A stretch of 64,000 bases of DNA from Gemmobacter aquatilis (GTDB taxonomy: Bacteria; Pseudomonadota; Alphaproteobacteria; Rhodobacterales; Rhodobacteraceae). Below, in pieces: positions 17,151 through 25,185 of this stretch. Made by a program: the position numbers and the translations under genes. The stretch covers positions 229,925 to 293,924 of the forward strand of contig NZ_FOCE01000005.1 in NCBI RefSeq assembly GCF_900110025.1, read 5' to 3'. Position 1 is the stretch's first letter; each line of letters opens with the position of its first letter. The notes beneath the pieces are model-generated. The model did not search any database. It saw only the letters and a program-made list of their open reading frames with translations, and was not told where the DNA came from.

Positions 17151-18539
17151 TTATTCTTCGCCGATCGCCTTCAGCACCCGGTCCAGCGCCCGGCCCTGAT
17201 ATGAGGTCGCCGGGGCATCCTTCACCGCGTTGTAATAGGCCGCGACATCATAGGTCGGAATCCCCAGATTGAGCTTTTCGACCGTCAGTTGCCCGGTGGC
17301 TGCCAGCAGGCTGTAATAGCTGTAATACCGCTCTGCCTCGGTCTGGAAACGCGCCGCGCGGGCGTCCAGCAGATCCTGCTCGGCATCCAGCACCTCCAGC
17401 GTGGTGCGCGCGCCCAGCTTGGCCTCTTCGCGCACGCCCTCGAAGGCCACCTGCGCCGCCTCGATCTGCCGCGAATTGCCCGCAATCTGCGCGCCCAGCA
17501 CGGTGATCGACGACCAGGCATTGACCGCATTCTGCTCCACGGTGACCGTGGTATTCAGCAAGGCTGACCGCTGCGCCTCACGCTGTGCCAGAGCACGGCG
17601 ATACTGCGCCGACAGCTTGCCCCCGGCATACAGCGTGTGGCTCATCGTCAGGCTGGTCGTGCCCTCGTCGAATTCGTTCACCAGAATACCGCTGGTGCGC
17701 CCAAATCGGGTGGACAGGCCGATGGTCGGCTTCATGTTCGCCTCGGCCTGCGCAACCACCATGTCGGCCGCCTTCACCTGATGCTGCTGCTGGATCATGT
17801 CCGGATGCTCGCGCATCGCCATGGCCACCGCCTGCTCCAGTGATTTCGGCAGTTTCGGTGCCGCCGGAGGGGTCGCAAGCTTGCCCGGATAGGCCCCCGT
17901 CAATGCCTTGTAGGCTTCGCGGGCCACCAGCAGATCACCCTCTGCCGCCGCCAGCGACGCCCGCGCCGCGCCCAGCGCCGATTCCGCCTGCGCCACGTCG
18001 GTCCGCGTCACCTCACCCACATCGAACCGATCCTGCGAGGCTTTCAGTTCCTCGCCGATCACCCGCTGGTTGTTGCGGCGCAGATCGACGATCTCCTGCG
18101 CCAGCCGCACGTTGACATAGGCCTGCACCGTGTTCAGCAGGACAGACTGCTCCACCCCCCGCAAACCGGCGCGCGTCGCCAGTACCGCCTCTTTCGCGGC
18201 GTCGATGCTGGCCTGCGTGCGCCCGAAATCGAACAGCGTCAGATCGAACGACAGCGCGACGGCGGCAGTATCAATGTTCTGCTTGATGCCGCCCCGGTCA
18301 TAGATGCGGTGCTGCCGCGTGGCCTGCGCCACGAACTGCATCACCGGGCGCAACCCGGCCACCGCCGTTGCCACATCCTCGTCAGCCGTGCGCAGCAATG
18401 CCCTGTTCTGGTCCAGCAGATGCGAGGTCTTGTAGGCCGCGATCAGCGCATCCGCCAGCGTCTCGGCCTGTGCCACCGGGGCAGCCGCCATGACCACCGT
18501 TGCGGCACTCGCCGCAAGCCACTGCCTCAGTCCAAACAT
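17151..18539 (-). CDS. tolC: TolC family outer-membrane efflux protein
   Basis: 462 aa from ATG 18539 (MFGLRQWLAASAATVVMAAAPVAQA), with AGGAG upstream; the open frame starts earlier without support. A signal peptide ends at about residue 24. The sequence then shows the duplicated helical hairpin typical of TolC, with LADALIAAYKTSHLLDQNRALLR in the first half and LEQAVAMAMREHPDMIQQQHQVK in the second. It forms the outer-membrane channel of type I secretion or drug efflux systems. It lies 37 bases after pcm. Confidence 0.92.
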   Translation of the reverse strand: MFGLRQWLAASAATVVMAAAPVAQAETLADALIAAYKTSHLLDQNRALLRTADEDVATAVAGLRPVMQFVAQATRQHRIYDRGGIKQNIDTAAVALSFDLTLFDFGRTQASIDAAKEAVLATRAGLRGVEQSVLLNTVQAYVNVRLAQEIVDLRRNNQRVIGEELKASQDRFDVGEVTRTDVAQAESALGAARASLAAAEGDLLVAREAYKALTGAYPGKLATPPAAPKLPKSLEQAVAMAMREHPDMIQQQHQVKAADMVVAQAEANMKPTIGLSTRFGRTSGILVNEFDEGTTSLTMSHTLYAGGKLSAQYRRALAQREAQRSALLNTTVTVEQNAVNAWSSITVLGAQIAGNSRQIEAAQVAFEGVREEAKLGARTTLEVLDAEQDLLDARAARFQTEAERYYSYYSLLAATGQLTVEKLNLGIPTYDVAAYYNAVKDAPATSYQGRALDRVLKAIGEE

Positions 18540-18576
18540 CACCTGCTCCTGTTTCTTGGCGCTGCCGCTGTTGCGG

Positions 18577-19230
18577 TCAGAGCGTAAAGGCCCGCTTCGC
18601 CGCAAAGCCCGGAAGAACCGGGGCCGAAGCGTTGAAAGCATAGCGCCAGGTTACCTGGCCGTCGATTTTATAGCCGATGCGCGCCACACCCAGCGCACCT
18701 TCCATGAACAGGCAGCCGATCCGCCCGCCCTCTTTCACCTGCGCCAGCAGCGCCTCGGGCACCGTTTCCACCGCACCCTGCACGGTGATCACATCATAGG
18801 GCCCGGCCTTGGGCGCACCCGCCACCAGCTTGCCCACGATCACCGCCGCATTGTCCACACCATGCGAGGACAGCGTGCGCTGCGCCTCGGCGGCCAGCGC
18901 CTCGTCCTCTTCCACCGCCACCACGGCTTCCGCCATGCGGGCGATCACAGCCGTCGAATAGCCGAAGCCACAGCCCAGATCGAGCACCGTTTCGGTCGGC
19001 TGGATGTCCAGAGCGTCCAGAAGTTTGGCCAGAACCCGCGGGTCCAGCACCACGCGGCCGCCGCCAATGGCGACATGCTCGCCCATATAGGCGGCCTCGC
19101 GCTTGTCGGCGGGCACGAACGCCTCGCGTGGGACGGCCAGCATGGCCTCGATGATCGGGAATTTCGTCACGTCCGAGGGGCGGATCTGGGTATCGACCAT
19201 CATGGTGCGGCGGGCAGCGAAGTCGGTCAT
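18577..19230 (-). CDS. pcm: Protein-L-isoaspartate O-methyltransferase family protein
   Basis: 217 aa. It has the SAM-binding motif ETVLDLGCGFGYSTAVIARMA and the family N-terminus MVDTQIRPSDVTKFPIIEAM leading to VPREAFVP. Classical Pcm repairs isoaspartyl residues, but this alphaproteobacterial form next to tolC has VLDLGCGFGY and lacks parts of the classical active-site region, so the substrate is less sure. It is the first gene of a pcm-tolC-PopZ-like run. Confidence 0.85.
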   Translation of the reverse strand: MTDFAARRTMMVDTQIRPSDVTKFPIIEAMLAVPREAFVPADKREAAYMGEHVAIGGGRVVLDPRVLAKLLDALDIQPTETVLDLGCGFGYSTAVIARMAEAVVAVEEDEALAAEAQRTLSSHGVDNAAVIVGKLVAGAPKAGPYDVITVQGAVETVPEALLAQVKEGGRIGCLFMEGALGVARIGYKIDGQVTWRYAFNASAPVLPGFAAKRAFTL

Positions 19231-19446
19231 GCTAAACTCATCGGTCTAGTTTCAATCCCTACTGTGATGCCACAGAATAACCCCCACGGCAACATGCCTT
19301 CTCGGGCAAGGCCAGCGTCACATTCAACTGTCAGCATACAACCCTAACCCATTCTGCCGCAAGACCACCGTCCTCATACGCGGCACGGCGGCGTTTCCGT
19401 CGCAGGCCCGCTTGCCCCGCCGCAGCACGCCCCCTAAACTCGCCCG

Positions 19447-19809
19447 ATGACCGACACCTTTCCGATGATCCTGTGGCACAACCCGGCCTGCTCCACCGCG
19501 CGCAAGGCGTTGGAGATGATCCGCGCCGCAGGGGTGGAACCCGAACTGCGCCTCTATCTGCAAACCGGCTGGACGGCAGACAGCCTTGCCGCCCTGCTTT
19601 CTGCCGCCGGGCTGACCGCCCGCGACGCGCTGCGCCGCAAAGACCCCCGCGCCGCAGACCTGGGCCTGCTGTCGCCCGACACGCCGGACGCCGCGATCTT
19701 CGCCGCCATGCTGGCCCATCTGGTGCTGGTCGAACGCCCCTTCGTCCAAAGCCCGCGCGGCACCGCGCTGTGCCGCCCGCTGGACCGGCTCACCGCTCTC
19801 CTGCCCTGA
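19447..19809 (+). CDS. ArsC-family protein (arsenate reductase-like, glutaredoxin fold)
   Basis: 120 aa. The N-terminal ILWHNPACSTARKALEMI holds the single catalytic Cys of the glutathione/glutaredoxin-dependent ArsC and YffB/Spx-like family, and LVLVERPFVQSPRGTALCRP is the C-terminal family signature. ArsC uses three arginines downstream of the Cys; the arginine in ERPF is present. No ars operon is adjacent, so an arsenate role is not proven. Confidence 0.82.
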   Translation: MTDTFPMILWHNPACSTARKALEMIRAAGVEPELRLYLQTGWTADSLAALLSAAGLTARDALRRKDPRAADLGLLSPDTPDAAIFAAMLAHLVLVERPFVQSPRGTALCRPLDRLTALLP

Positions 19810-19937
19810 TCCCGCCCCGGTCCGCGCCCAGCGCGATCTTAGCCTCAGCCTAATCAAAGCTGAAAAACTCACTGCTTTTCCCTTAAGCCCTGCTGCGGCA
19901 CTCTGCTCTCAACCCAATTCCTTCGGGAGCGTTTGAG

Positions 19938-21461
19938 ATGATCCGCACCGGCACAGAGTACCGCGACTCGATCCGCGACGGCCGCGAGGTCTATGTGAAC
20001 GGCGAAAAGGTCCGCGATGTCGCCACGCATCCGATGTTCAAACCGCTGGTCGATATCCGCGCCCGCATCCACGACATGGCACATGACCCGGCCACCCGCG
20101 ACGTGATGACCGTCACCCAGAACGGCCAGACCAACGCCATCGGCAATGCCCTGCCCTATACCCAGGCCGACTGGTGGGCCAAGCGCCGCGCCACCGATAC
20201 CGTGCTGGATGCGGTGGGCGGCATCGTCACCCGCGTCGGTGACGAAACCGTGGGCGAGATGTGGTCGCTGCTCGACGGCGCCGAGGCGCTGGCCGCGATC
20301 GACCCGCAATTCGCCCCCAACATCAAGGCCCATATCGCCAAGGTGCTGCAGGCCGACCCGTTCCATGTGTCGGCCAATACCGACCCGAAGGGTGATCGGT
20401 CCAAAGCACCGCAGGATCAGGATCCCGACATGCTGCTGCATGTGGTGAAGGAAACCGATGCCGGGATCATCGTGCGCGGTGCGAAATACGAAACCGCCGC
20501 CGCCTATGCCAATCAGGCCTTCACCAAACCCACCATCGCCAACTGGGGCGACGCGGCGCTCTCCGATTACGCCGTGGGCTTCATCTGCGATCTGGGCGCG
20601 CCGGGGCTGAAATTCATCTGCCGCACCGGCTTTGCCACCCGCGCCCAGGCCGAGGATTACCCGCTGTCCAACCGCTTTGACGAGGTGGATACGCTGGTGA
20701 TCTTCGACAATGTGCTGATCCCGTGGGAAAACGTGCTGTTCTACCGCCACACGCAGGCGGCCATGCACATCCGCGCCACGCTGCACCGCTATTCCGCCTT
20801 CGCCTTCGTGCAGCGCAGCCTGAAACTGGCCGACATGCTGATCGGCGCCGCGCTGTTCAACGTGCGCCAGACCGGGCTGGACAAACTGCAACCCGTGCAG
20901 GAAAAACTGGCACAACTCGCCGTCTGGCGCGAAAGCCTCAACGCCCATCTCACCGCCGCCATCGTGCTGGGCGAACGCTCACCTGCCGGGCTGATGATGC
21001 CCAACCAGTCGCTGCTTTACGCCGGGCGCGTGCTAGCCTGCGGCCAGTTGCACGAGATGATGCACATCGCCCGCGATCTCTGCGGCGGCCAGATCAGCCT
21101 GACGCCGGATGCCGCCAGCTTCCGCCACCCCGATACCGCGCCCTGGCTGGAAAAATACTATACGATCAACGACGAATGGGGCGCCGAGGATCGCCGCAAG
21201 TTGCTGGCCTTCGCGCGTGACCTGCTCAACAGCGATTACGCGGGCCACCGGCTCAGCTTCCAGATGTTCGCGCAATCGCCGCCCTTCGCCCATCTCTCTG
21301 CCGTCTATCGCAACTTCGACTGGGACGGCCCGCTGTCCTTGGTGAAAGACGCCGCTGGCCTGTCAGACCGCGTGCTGGGCGCCAAGACCCTGACGCCGGG
21401 CGACAGCAGCCTGTCGAAATGGTTCGCCACCGAAACCCCCAAAGGCAAAGCCGCCAAGTAA
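19938..21461 (+). CDS. HpaB-family FADH2-dependent monooxygenase (4-hydroxyphenylacetate 3-hydroxylase-like)
   Basis: 507 aa, with GGGAG nine bases before the ATG. It starts MIRTGTEYRDSIRDGREVYVNGEKV, the family N-terminus, has FHVSANTDPKGDRSKAP and DTLVIFDNVLIPWENVLFYR (substrate/FAD region), and ends with the C-terminal helical domain containing ICGG-like DLCGGQISLTPD. Members hydroxylate phenols and some N-heteroaromatics with FADH2 supplied by a separate reductase. No HpaC-type reductase is next to it. First gene of the catabolic operon; the substrate is unknown. Confidence 0.85.
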   Translation: MIRTGTEYRDSIRDGREVYVNGEKVRDVATHPMFKPLVDIRARIHDMAHDPATRDVMTVTQNGQTNAIGNALPYTQADWWAKRRATDTVLDAVGGIVTRVGDETVGEMWSLLDGAEALAAIDPQFAPNIKAHIAKVLQADPFHVSANTDPKGDRSKAPQDQDPDMLLHVVKETDAGIIVRGAKYETAAAYANQAFTKPTIANWGDAALSDYAVGFICDLGAPGLKFICRTGFATRAQAEDYPLSNRFDEVDTLVIFDNVLIPWENVLFYRHTQAAMHIRATLHRYSAFAFVQRSLKLADMLIGAALFNVRQTGLDKLQPVQEKLAQLAVWRESLNAHLTAAIVLGERSPAGLMMPNQSLLYAGRVLACGQLHEMMHIARDLCGGQISLTPDAASFRHPDTAPWLEKYYTINDEWGAEDRRKLLAFARDLLNSDYAGHRLSFQMFAQSPPFAHLSAVYRNFDWDGPLSLVKDAAGLSDRVLGAKTLTPGDSSLSKWFATETPKGKAAK

Positions 21462-21477
21462 CCGAAAGGGCCAAGCG

Positions 21478-22611
21478 ATGAACAAGCACACCCCCCAGAG
21501 CCCGGCACAGGAACTGCACGCCAATGTCGCCGTGCCCTTCCCGCAGGCCCATGCGATGCCGAAATCGGTCTATACCTCGCCCGAGTTTCTGGCGCAGGAA
21601 CAGAAACACATCTTCGCGCAAGACTGGATCTGCGCCGGTCGCGCCGAAAGCCTGCCCAACCCCGGCGACTACCTGACGCTGCAGATCGCAGGCGAACCCG
21701 TCGTCGTGCTGCGCGACCGCGAGGGCACGATCCGCGCGATGTCCAACGTCTGCCGCCACCGCATGTCCACCCTGCTGCAAGGGCGCGGCCATACCCGCAG
21801 CATCGTCTGCCCCTATCACGCCTGGACCTACAACCTCGACGGCTCCTTGCGCGGCGCCCCGGCGATGACCCTGAACGAAAGCTTCTGCAAAGAGGCGCTG
21901 GGCCTGCCCGCCATCCGCTGCGAAGTCTGGCAGGGCTGGATCCTGGTCTCGCTCAACCCCGACGCCGTCGCCCCGTCGGACCGGCTGGCCGAGGCGGCGG
22001 CCCTCATCGCGCCGCTCGACATGACGACCTATACCGAAACCTACCGCGAGACCTTCCGCTGGGCCACCAACTGGAAGGTGCTGGCCGAGAATTTCATGGA
22101 AAGCTATCACCTGCCGATGTGCCACGCGGGCACCATCGGCGGCGCCTCCAAGCTGGAGGAAATGGTCTGCCCCGAAGGGCTGGAGGCGTTCAACTATCAC
22201 TGGATCCTGAAGAACGACACCGTTCCCCTCGCCCTCGCCCACCCGTCGAACTCCACGCTGACCGGCGACGACCGCCGCAAGACCTGGCTTCTGGCCATCT
22301 ACCCGGCGCTGCTGATCACGCTGACCCCCGGCTATTTCTGGTATCTCTCGCTCACCCCCGATGGGCCGGGCCATGTGAACGTGCTGTTCGGCATGGGCAT
22401 GTCCGCCGACTGGCTCGCCGATCCGCAGGCCGAAACCCATCTCGCCAATGTCAAAGCCCTGCTCGACGATGTGAATGTCGAAGACAAGGGCTGCACCGAA
22501 AAGGTCTATCGCGGCCTCTGCGCCAGCATGGCGCAACCCGGCCCGCTCAGCCACCTTGAACGCCCCAATTACGACTTCGCCCGCTACCTCGCCTCGCGCA
22601 TCCCTGCGTGA
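21478..22611 (+). CDS. Rieske non-haem iron oxygenase, alpha subunit
   Basis: 377 aa. Rieske [2Fe-2S] ligands are C92-x-H94 and C111-x2-H114 (VCRHRMST...CPYHAWTY). The mononuclear iron site is visible in NFMESYHLPMCH (His211, His216), with Asp336 in VNVEDKGCTEK as the likely carboxylate ligand. Length and single-subunit look resemble the enzymes that demethylate or cleave quaternary amines (glycine betaine, stachydrine, carnitine), but aromatic substrates are equally possible. No ferredoxin or reductase component is encoded in the cluster. It begins 16 bases after the HpaB-like gene. Confidence 0.88.
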   Translation: MNKHTPQSPAQELHANVAVPFPQAHAMPKSVYTSPEFLAQEQKHIFAQDWICAGRAESLPNPGDYLTLQIAGEPVVVLRDREGTIRAMSNVCRHRMSTLLQGRGHTRSIVCPYHAWTYNLDGSLRGAPAMTLNESFCKEALGLPAIRCEVWQGWILVSLNPDAVAPSDRLAEAAALIAPLDMTTYTETYRETFRWATNWKVLAENFMESYHLPMCHAGTIGGASKLEEMVCPEGLEAFNYHWILKNDTVPLALAHPSNSTLTGDDRRKTWLLAIYPALLITLTPGYFWYLSLTPDGPGHVNVLFGMGMSADWLADPQAETHLANVKALLDDVNVEDKGCTEKVYRGLCASMAQPGPLSHLERPNYDFARYLASRIPA

Positions 22612-22658
22612 ACCAGAACCGGGCCCCCGCAACCCGCTGAATACCAAAGGACATGATG

Positions 22659-23930
22659 ATGTCAGTCGAAAAGATCGAAGCGCTGGTGGTCGGCGCCGGC
22701 CAGGCCGGCGTGGCCATGAGCGAACACCTCTCCCGCGCAGGCGTGCCGCATCTGGTGCTGGAACAGGGGCGCATCGCCGAACGCTGGCGCTCCTGCCGCT
22801 GGGACAGCCTGGTGGCGAACGGCCCCGCCTGGCATGACCGCTTTCCGGGGATGGAGTTTTCCGGCGATCCCGAGGCGTTTGTCGGCAAGGAACAGGTGGC
22901 CGATTACTTCGCCGCCTATGCCGAACAGTTCCACGCCCCCATCCGCTGCGGCGTCTCGGTCACCGAGGTCACCCGCAAACCCGGCGGCGGCTTCCGGGTG
23001 GAAACCTCGCAAGGCCCGGTCGAGGCGCAATATGTCATCGCCGCCACCGGCGCCTTTCAGGTGCCGCTGATCCCGCCGCTGGTGCCCGAAACCGCTGGCC
23101 TCACCCAGATCCACTCCAACAGCTACCGCAACCCCGGCCAACTGCCGCCCGGCGCGGTGCTGGTGGTCGGCGCCGGATCGTCGGGTGCCCAGATCGCCGA
23201 GGAACTGATGGAGGCCGGGCGCAAGGTCTATCTCTCGGTCGGCCCGCATGACCGCCCGCCGCGCCGCTACCGGGGCCGCGATTTCGTCTGGTGGCTGGGC
23301 GTGCTGAACATGTGGGACGCGGATGCGCCCAAGGGGGCGGAACATACCACCATCGCCGTCAGCGGCGCCCATGGCGGCCAGACGGTCGATTTCCGCAAAC
23401 TCGCCGCGCGCGGCATGACATTGGTGGGTCGCACCGAACGCTTCGAAGGCGGCAAGATGACCTTCGCCCAGGACCTCGCCCGCAACATCGAACGCGGCGA
23501 CGCCAACCTGCTGGCGCTGCTGGATGAGGCCGACGCCTGGGCCGCCCGCAACGGCATCGACCTGCCCGAAGACCCCGAGGCCCGCGCCATCGGCCCCGCC
23601 CCCGACTGCATGGTCAACCCGCTGCTCAGCCTCGATCTGGCCGAGGCGGGCGTGACCACCATCCTCTGGGCCACCGGCTTCAGCAATGATTACGGCTGGC
23701 TCAAGGTCGATGCGCTGGACGAAAGCGGCAAACCCCGCCACCAGCGCGGTGTGTCCTCGGAACCGGGGATCTATTTCCTCGGCCTGCCCTATCAGTCGCG
23801 CCGCGGCTCGTCCTTCATCTGGGGCGTCTGGCATGATGCCAAATTCGTGGCCGACCATATCGCCAAACAACGCAGCTATCTGGCTTACCGCGCCCCCGGC
23901 GACACCGCCGCCGCCAAAGCCGCCGAATGA
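22659..23930 (+). CDS. FAD-dependent monooxygenase-like oxidoreductase (CzcO/FMO type)
   Basis: About 423 aa. Three ATG codons in a row (22653, 22656, 22659); the last has the best spacing from AAAGGA. An FAD-binding GxGxxG lies at the N-terminus (ALVVGAGQAGVAMSEHL) and an NADPH-type GxGxxG in the middle (VLVVGAGSSGAQIAEELM), with the ATG-type motif TTILWATGF near the C-terminus. This is the layout of flavin-containing and Baeyer-Villiger monooxygenases. It could oxygenate an intermediate or pass electrons to a partner. The RidA gene follows after 11 bases. Confidence 0.8.
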   Translation: MSVEKIEALVVGAGQAGVAMSEHLSRAGVPHLVLEQGRIAERWRSCRWDSLVANGPAWHDRFPGMEFSGDPEAFVGKEQVADYFAAYAEQFHAPIRCGVSVTEVTRKPGGGFRVETSQGPVEAQYVIAATGAFQVPLIPPLVPETAGLTQIHSNSYRNPGQLPPGAVLVVGAGSSGAQIAEELMEAGRKVYLSVGPHDRPPRRYRGRDFVWWLGVLNMWDADAPKGAEHTTIAVSGAHGGQTVDFRKLAARGMTLVGRTERFEGGKMTFAQDLARNIERGDANLLALLDEADAWAARNGIDLPEDPEARAIGPAPDCMVNPLLSLDLAEAGVTTILWATGFSNDYGWLKVDALDESGKPRHQRGVSSEPGIYFLGLPYQSRRGSSFIWGVWHDAKFVADHIAKQRSYLAYRAPGDTAAAKAAE

Positions 23931-23941
23931 AGGAGACCGAC

Positions 23942-24358
23942 ATGGAACATAAACGCTACCGCACCTTCAACACCAAGGACACCTACCCCGAACAGCGGCT
24001 GGACAATGACCTGTGCCAGGCCGTCGCCACGCGGGGCGGCACCACGCTGTGGATGCGCGGCCAATGCCCGCAAGACCTTGATACGGCGGTGAACATCAAG
24101 GGCAACGACCCGGTGGAGCAGACCCACAAGGTGATGCAGAACATCCGCCAACTGGTCGAAGAGGCCGGGGGCCGCATGGAGCATGTGGTGAAACTGGTGG
24201 TCTACCTGACCGACGTGCGCCACCGCGAGGCGGTCTATCGCACCATGGGCGAATATATCAAAGGCGTGCACCCGGTCTGCACCGGCCTGACTGTCGTGGC
24301 GCTCGCACGCCCCGAATGGCTGGTGGAAATCGACGCCACCGCCGTCATCCCCGATTGA
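23942..24358 (+). CDS. RidA family enamine/imine deaminase
   Basis: 138 aa from ATG 23942 (MEHKRYRTFNTKDTYPEQRL), with AAGGAG seven bases upstream. It has the RidA/YjgF ending TGLTVVALARPEWLVEIDATAVI, with the conserved Arg that binds the carboxylate of the imine substrate, and NIRQLVEEAGGRMEHVVKLVVYLTD. RidA proteins hydrolyse reactive enamines and imines. In this cluster it suggests that an unstable nitrogen-containing intermediate is formed. Similar partners are RutC in pyrimidine breakdown. Confidence 0.88.
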   Translation: MEHKRYRTFNTKDTYPEQRLDNDLCQAVATRGGTTLWMRGQCPQDLDTAVNIKGNDPVEQTHKVMQNIRQLVEEAGGRMEHVVKLVVYLTDVRHREAVYRTMGEYIKGVHPVCTGLTVVALARPEWLVEIDATAVIPD

Positions 24359-24382
24359 CCCCGCAGAACCGGGGGTTTCACA

Positions 24383-24467
24383 CCCCCGGACCCCCGTGGA
24401 GTATTTGGACCAGGATGAAGGGGAGCCTTCCTTCATCTTGGCAAAAATATCCTCGGGGGTCCGGGGG
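24383..24467. repeat. Large inverted repeat (family A), two copies of a dispersed intergenic element
   Basis: Left arm 24383-24422 and right arm 24430-24467 are near-complementary: each reads CCCCCGGACCCCCG, then GGA, a TATTT run, CCA and GATGAAGG. It can form a hairpin with about 35 paired bases between the RidA and DUF1028 genes. A single copy lies at 51876-51912. A smaller stem (CCGGGGGT / ACCCCCGG, 24369-24390) overlaps the left arm. Confidence 0.75.
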
Positions 24468-24503
24468 CAGACAGCCCCCGGCGTCTCCAACCCAAGGCTT
24501 CGC

Positions 24504-25178
24504 ATGACATTTTCCCTCGTCGCCCGCTGCGCGAAAACCGGCCAGTTCGGCATGGTGATCTCGTCCTCCTCCCCCGCCGTCGCCGCCCGCTGCGCCCATG
24601 CCCGCGCCGGTGTCGGCGTGGTGGCCAGCCAGAATGTCACCGACCCGGCGCTGGGGCCGCTGGTGCTGGACGCGCTGGCCGCGGGCCTGAGCGCGCCGGA
24701 GGCGCTGGCGCAGATCACCACCGGGCGCGCCCATATCGACTACCGCCAGATCCTCGTGGTGGATGCCGCCGGGCGCCGCGCCATCCATTCCGGGCGGCAG
24801 GTGCTAGGCCTGTGGGGCGAGGCGCAGGGCGTGGATTGCGCCGCGGGCGGCAACCTGTTGGCCGATGCAGGCGTGCCGCAGGCCATGGTTACCGCCTTTG
24901 AGGCCGCAAGCGGCCATCTGGGCGACCGGCTGATCGCCGCGCTGCAGGCCGGGCTGGCCGCCGGGGGCGAGGCCGGGCCGGTGCATTCGGCGGGACTGAA
25001 GATCGTGGACCGGCTGGATTGGCCCCTGGCCGATCTGCGCTGCGACTGGACCGAAGACTGCCCGATCACCGCCCTTGCCACCGCCTGGCAGATCTACAAG
25101 CCGCAAATGGCCGCCTATGTGCAGCGCGCCATCGACCCGACGCAGGCGCCCTCTTACGGCGTGCCCGGAGACGAATGA
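24504..25178 (+). CDS. DUF1028 domain protein (Ntn-hydrolase-like fold)
   Basis: 224 aa from ATG 24504. It begins MTFSLVARCAKTGQFGMVISSSSPAVAAR, the typical DUF1028 opening, and has VGVVASQNVTDPALGPLVLD and AAGGNLLADAGVPQAMVTAFE. DUF1028 proteins are distantly related to Ntn hydrolases and are often next to amidase, RidA or peptide genes; the reaction is not known to me. A hydrolytic step on an amide is a reasonable guess from context. The aldehyde dehydrogenase starts seven bases downstream. Confidence 0.85.
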   Translation: MTFSLVARCAKTGQFGMVISSSSPAVAARCAHARAGVGVVASQNVTDPALGPLVLDALAAGLSAPEALAQITTGRAHIDYRQILVVDAAGRRAIHSGRQVLGLWGEAQGVDCAAGGNLLADAGVPQAMVTAFEAASGHLGDRLIAALQAGLAAGGEAGPVHSAGLKIVDRLDWPLADLRCDWTEDCPITALATAWQIYKPQMAAYVQRAIDPTQAPSYGVPGDE

Positions 25179-25185
25179 GGACATG

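Noticed and set aside
22659..23930. Trimethylamine monooxygenase (Tmm)
   Set aside because: Despite the FMO-like layout, it lacks the Tmm-type N-terminus and length pattern I know; only the broader flavoprotein call is supported.
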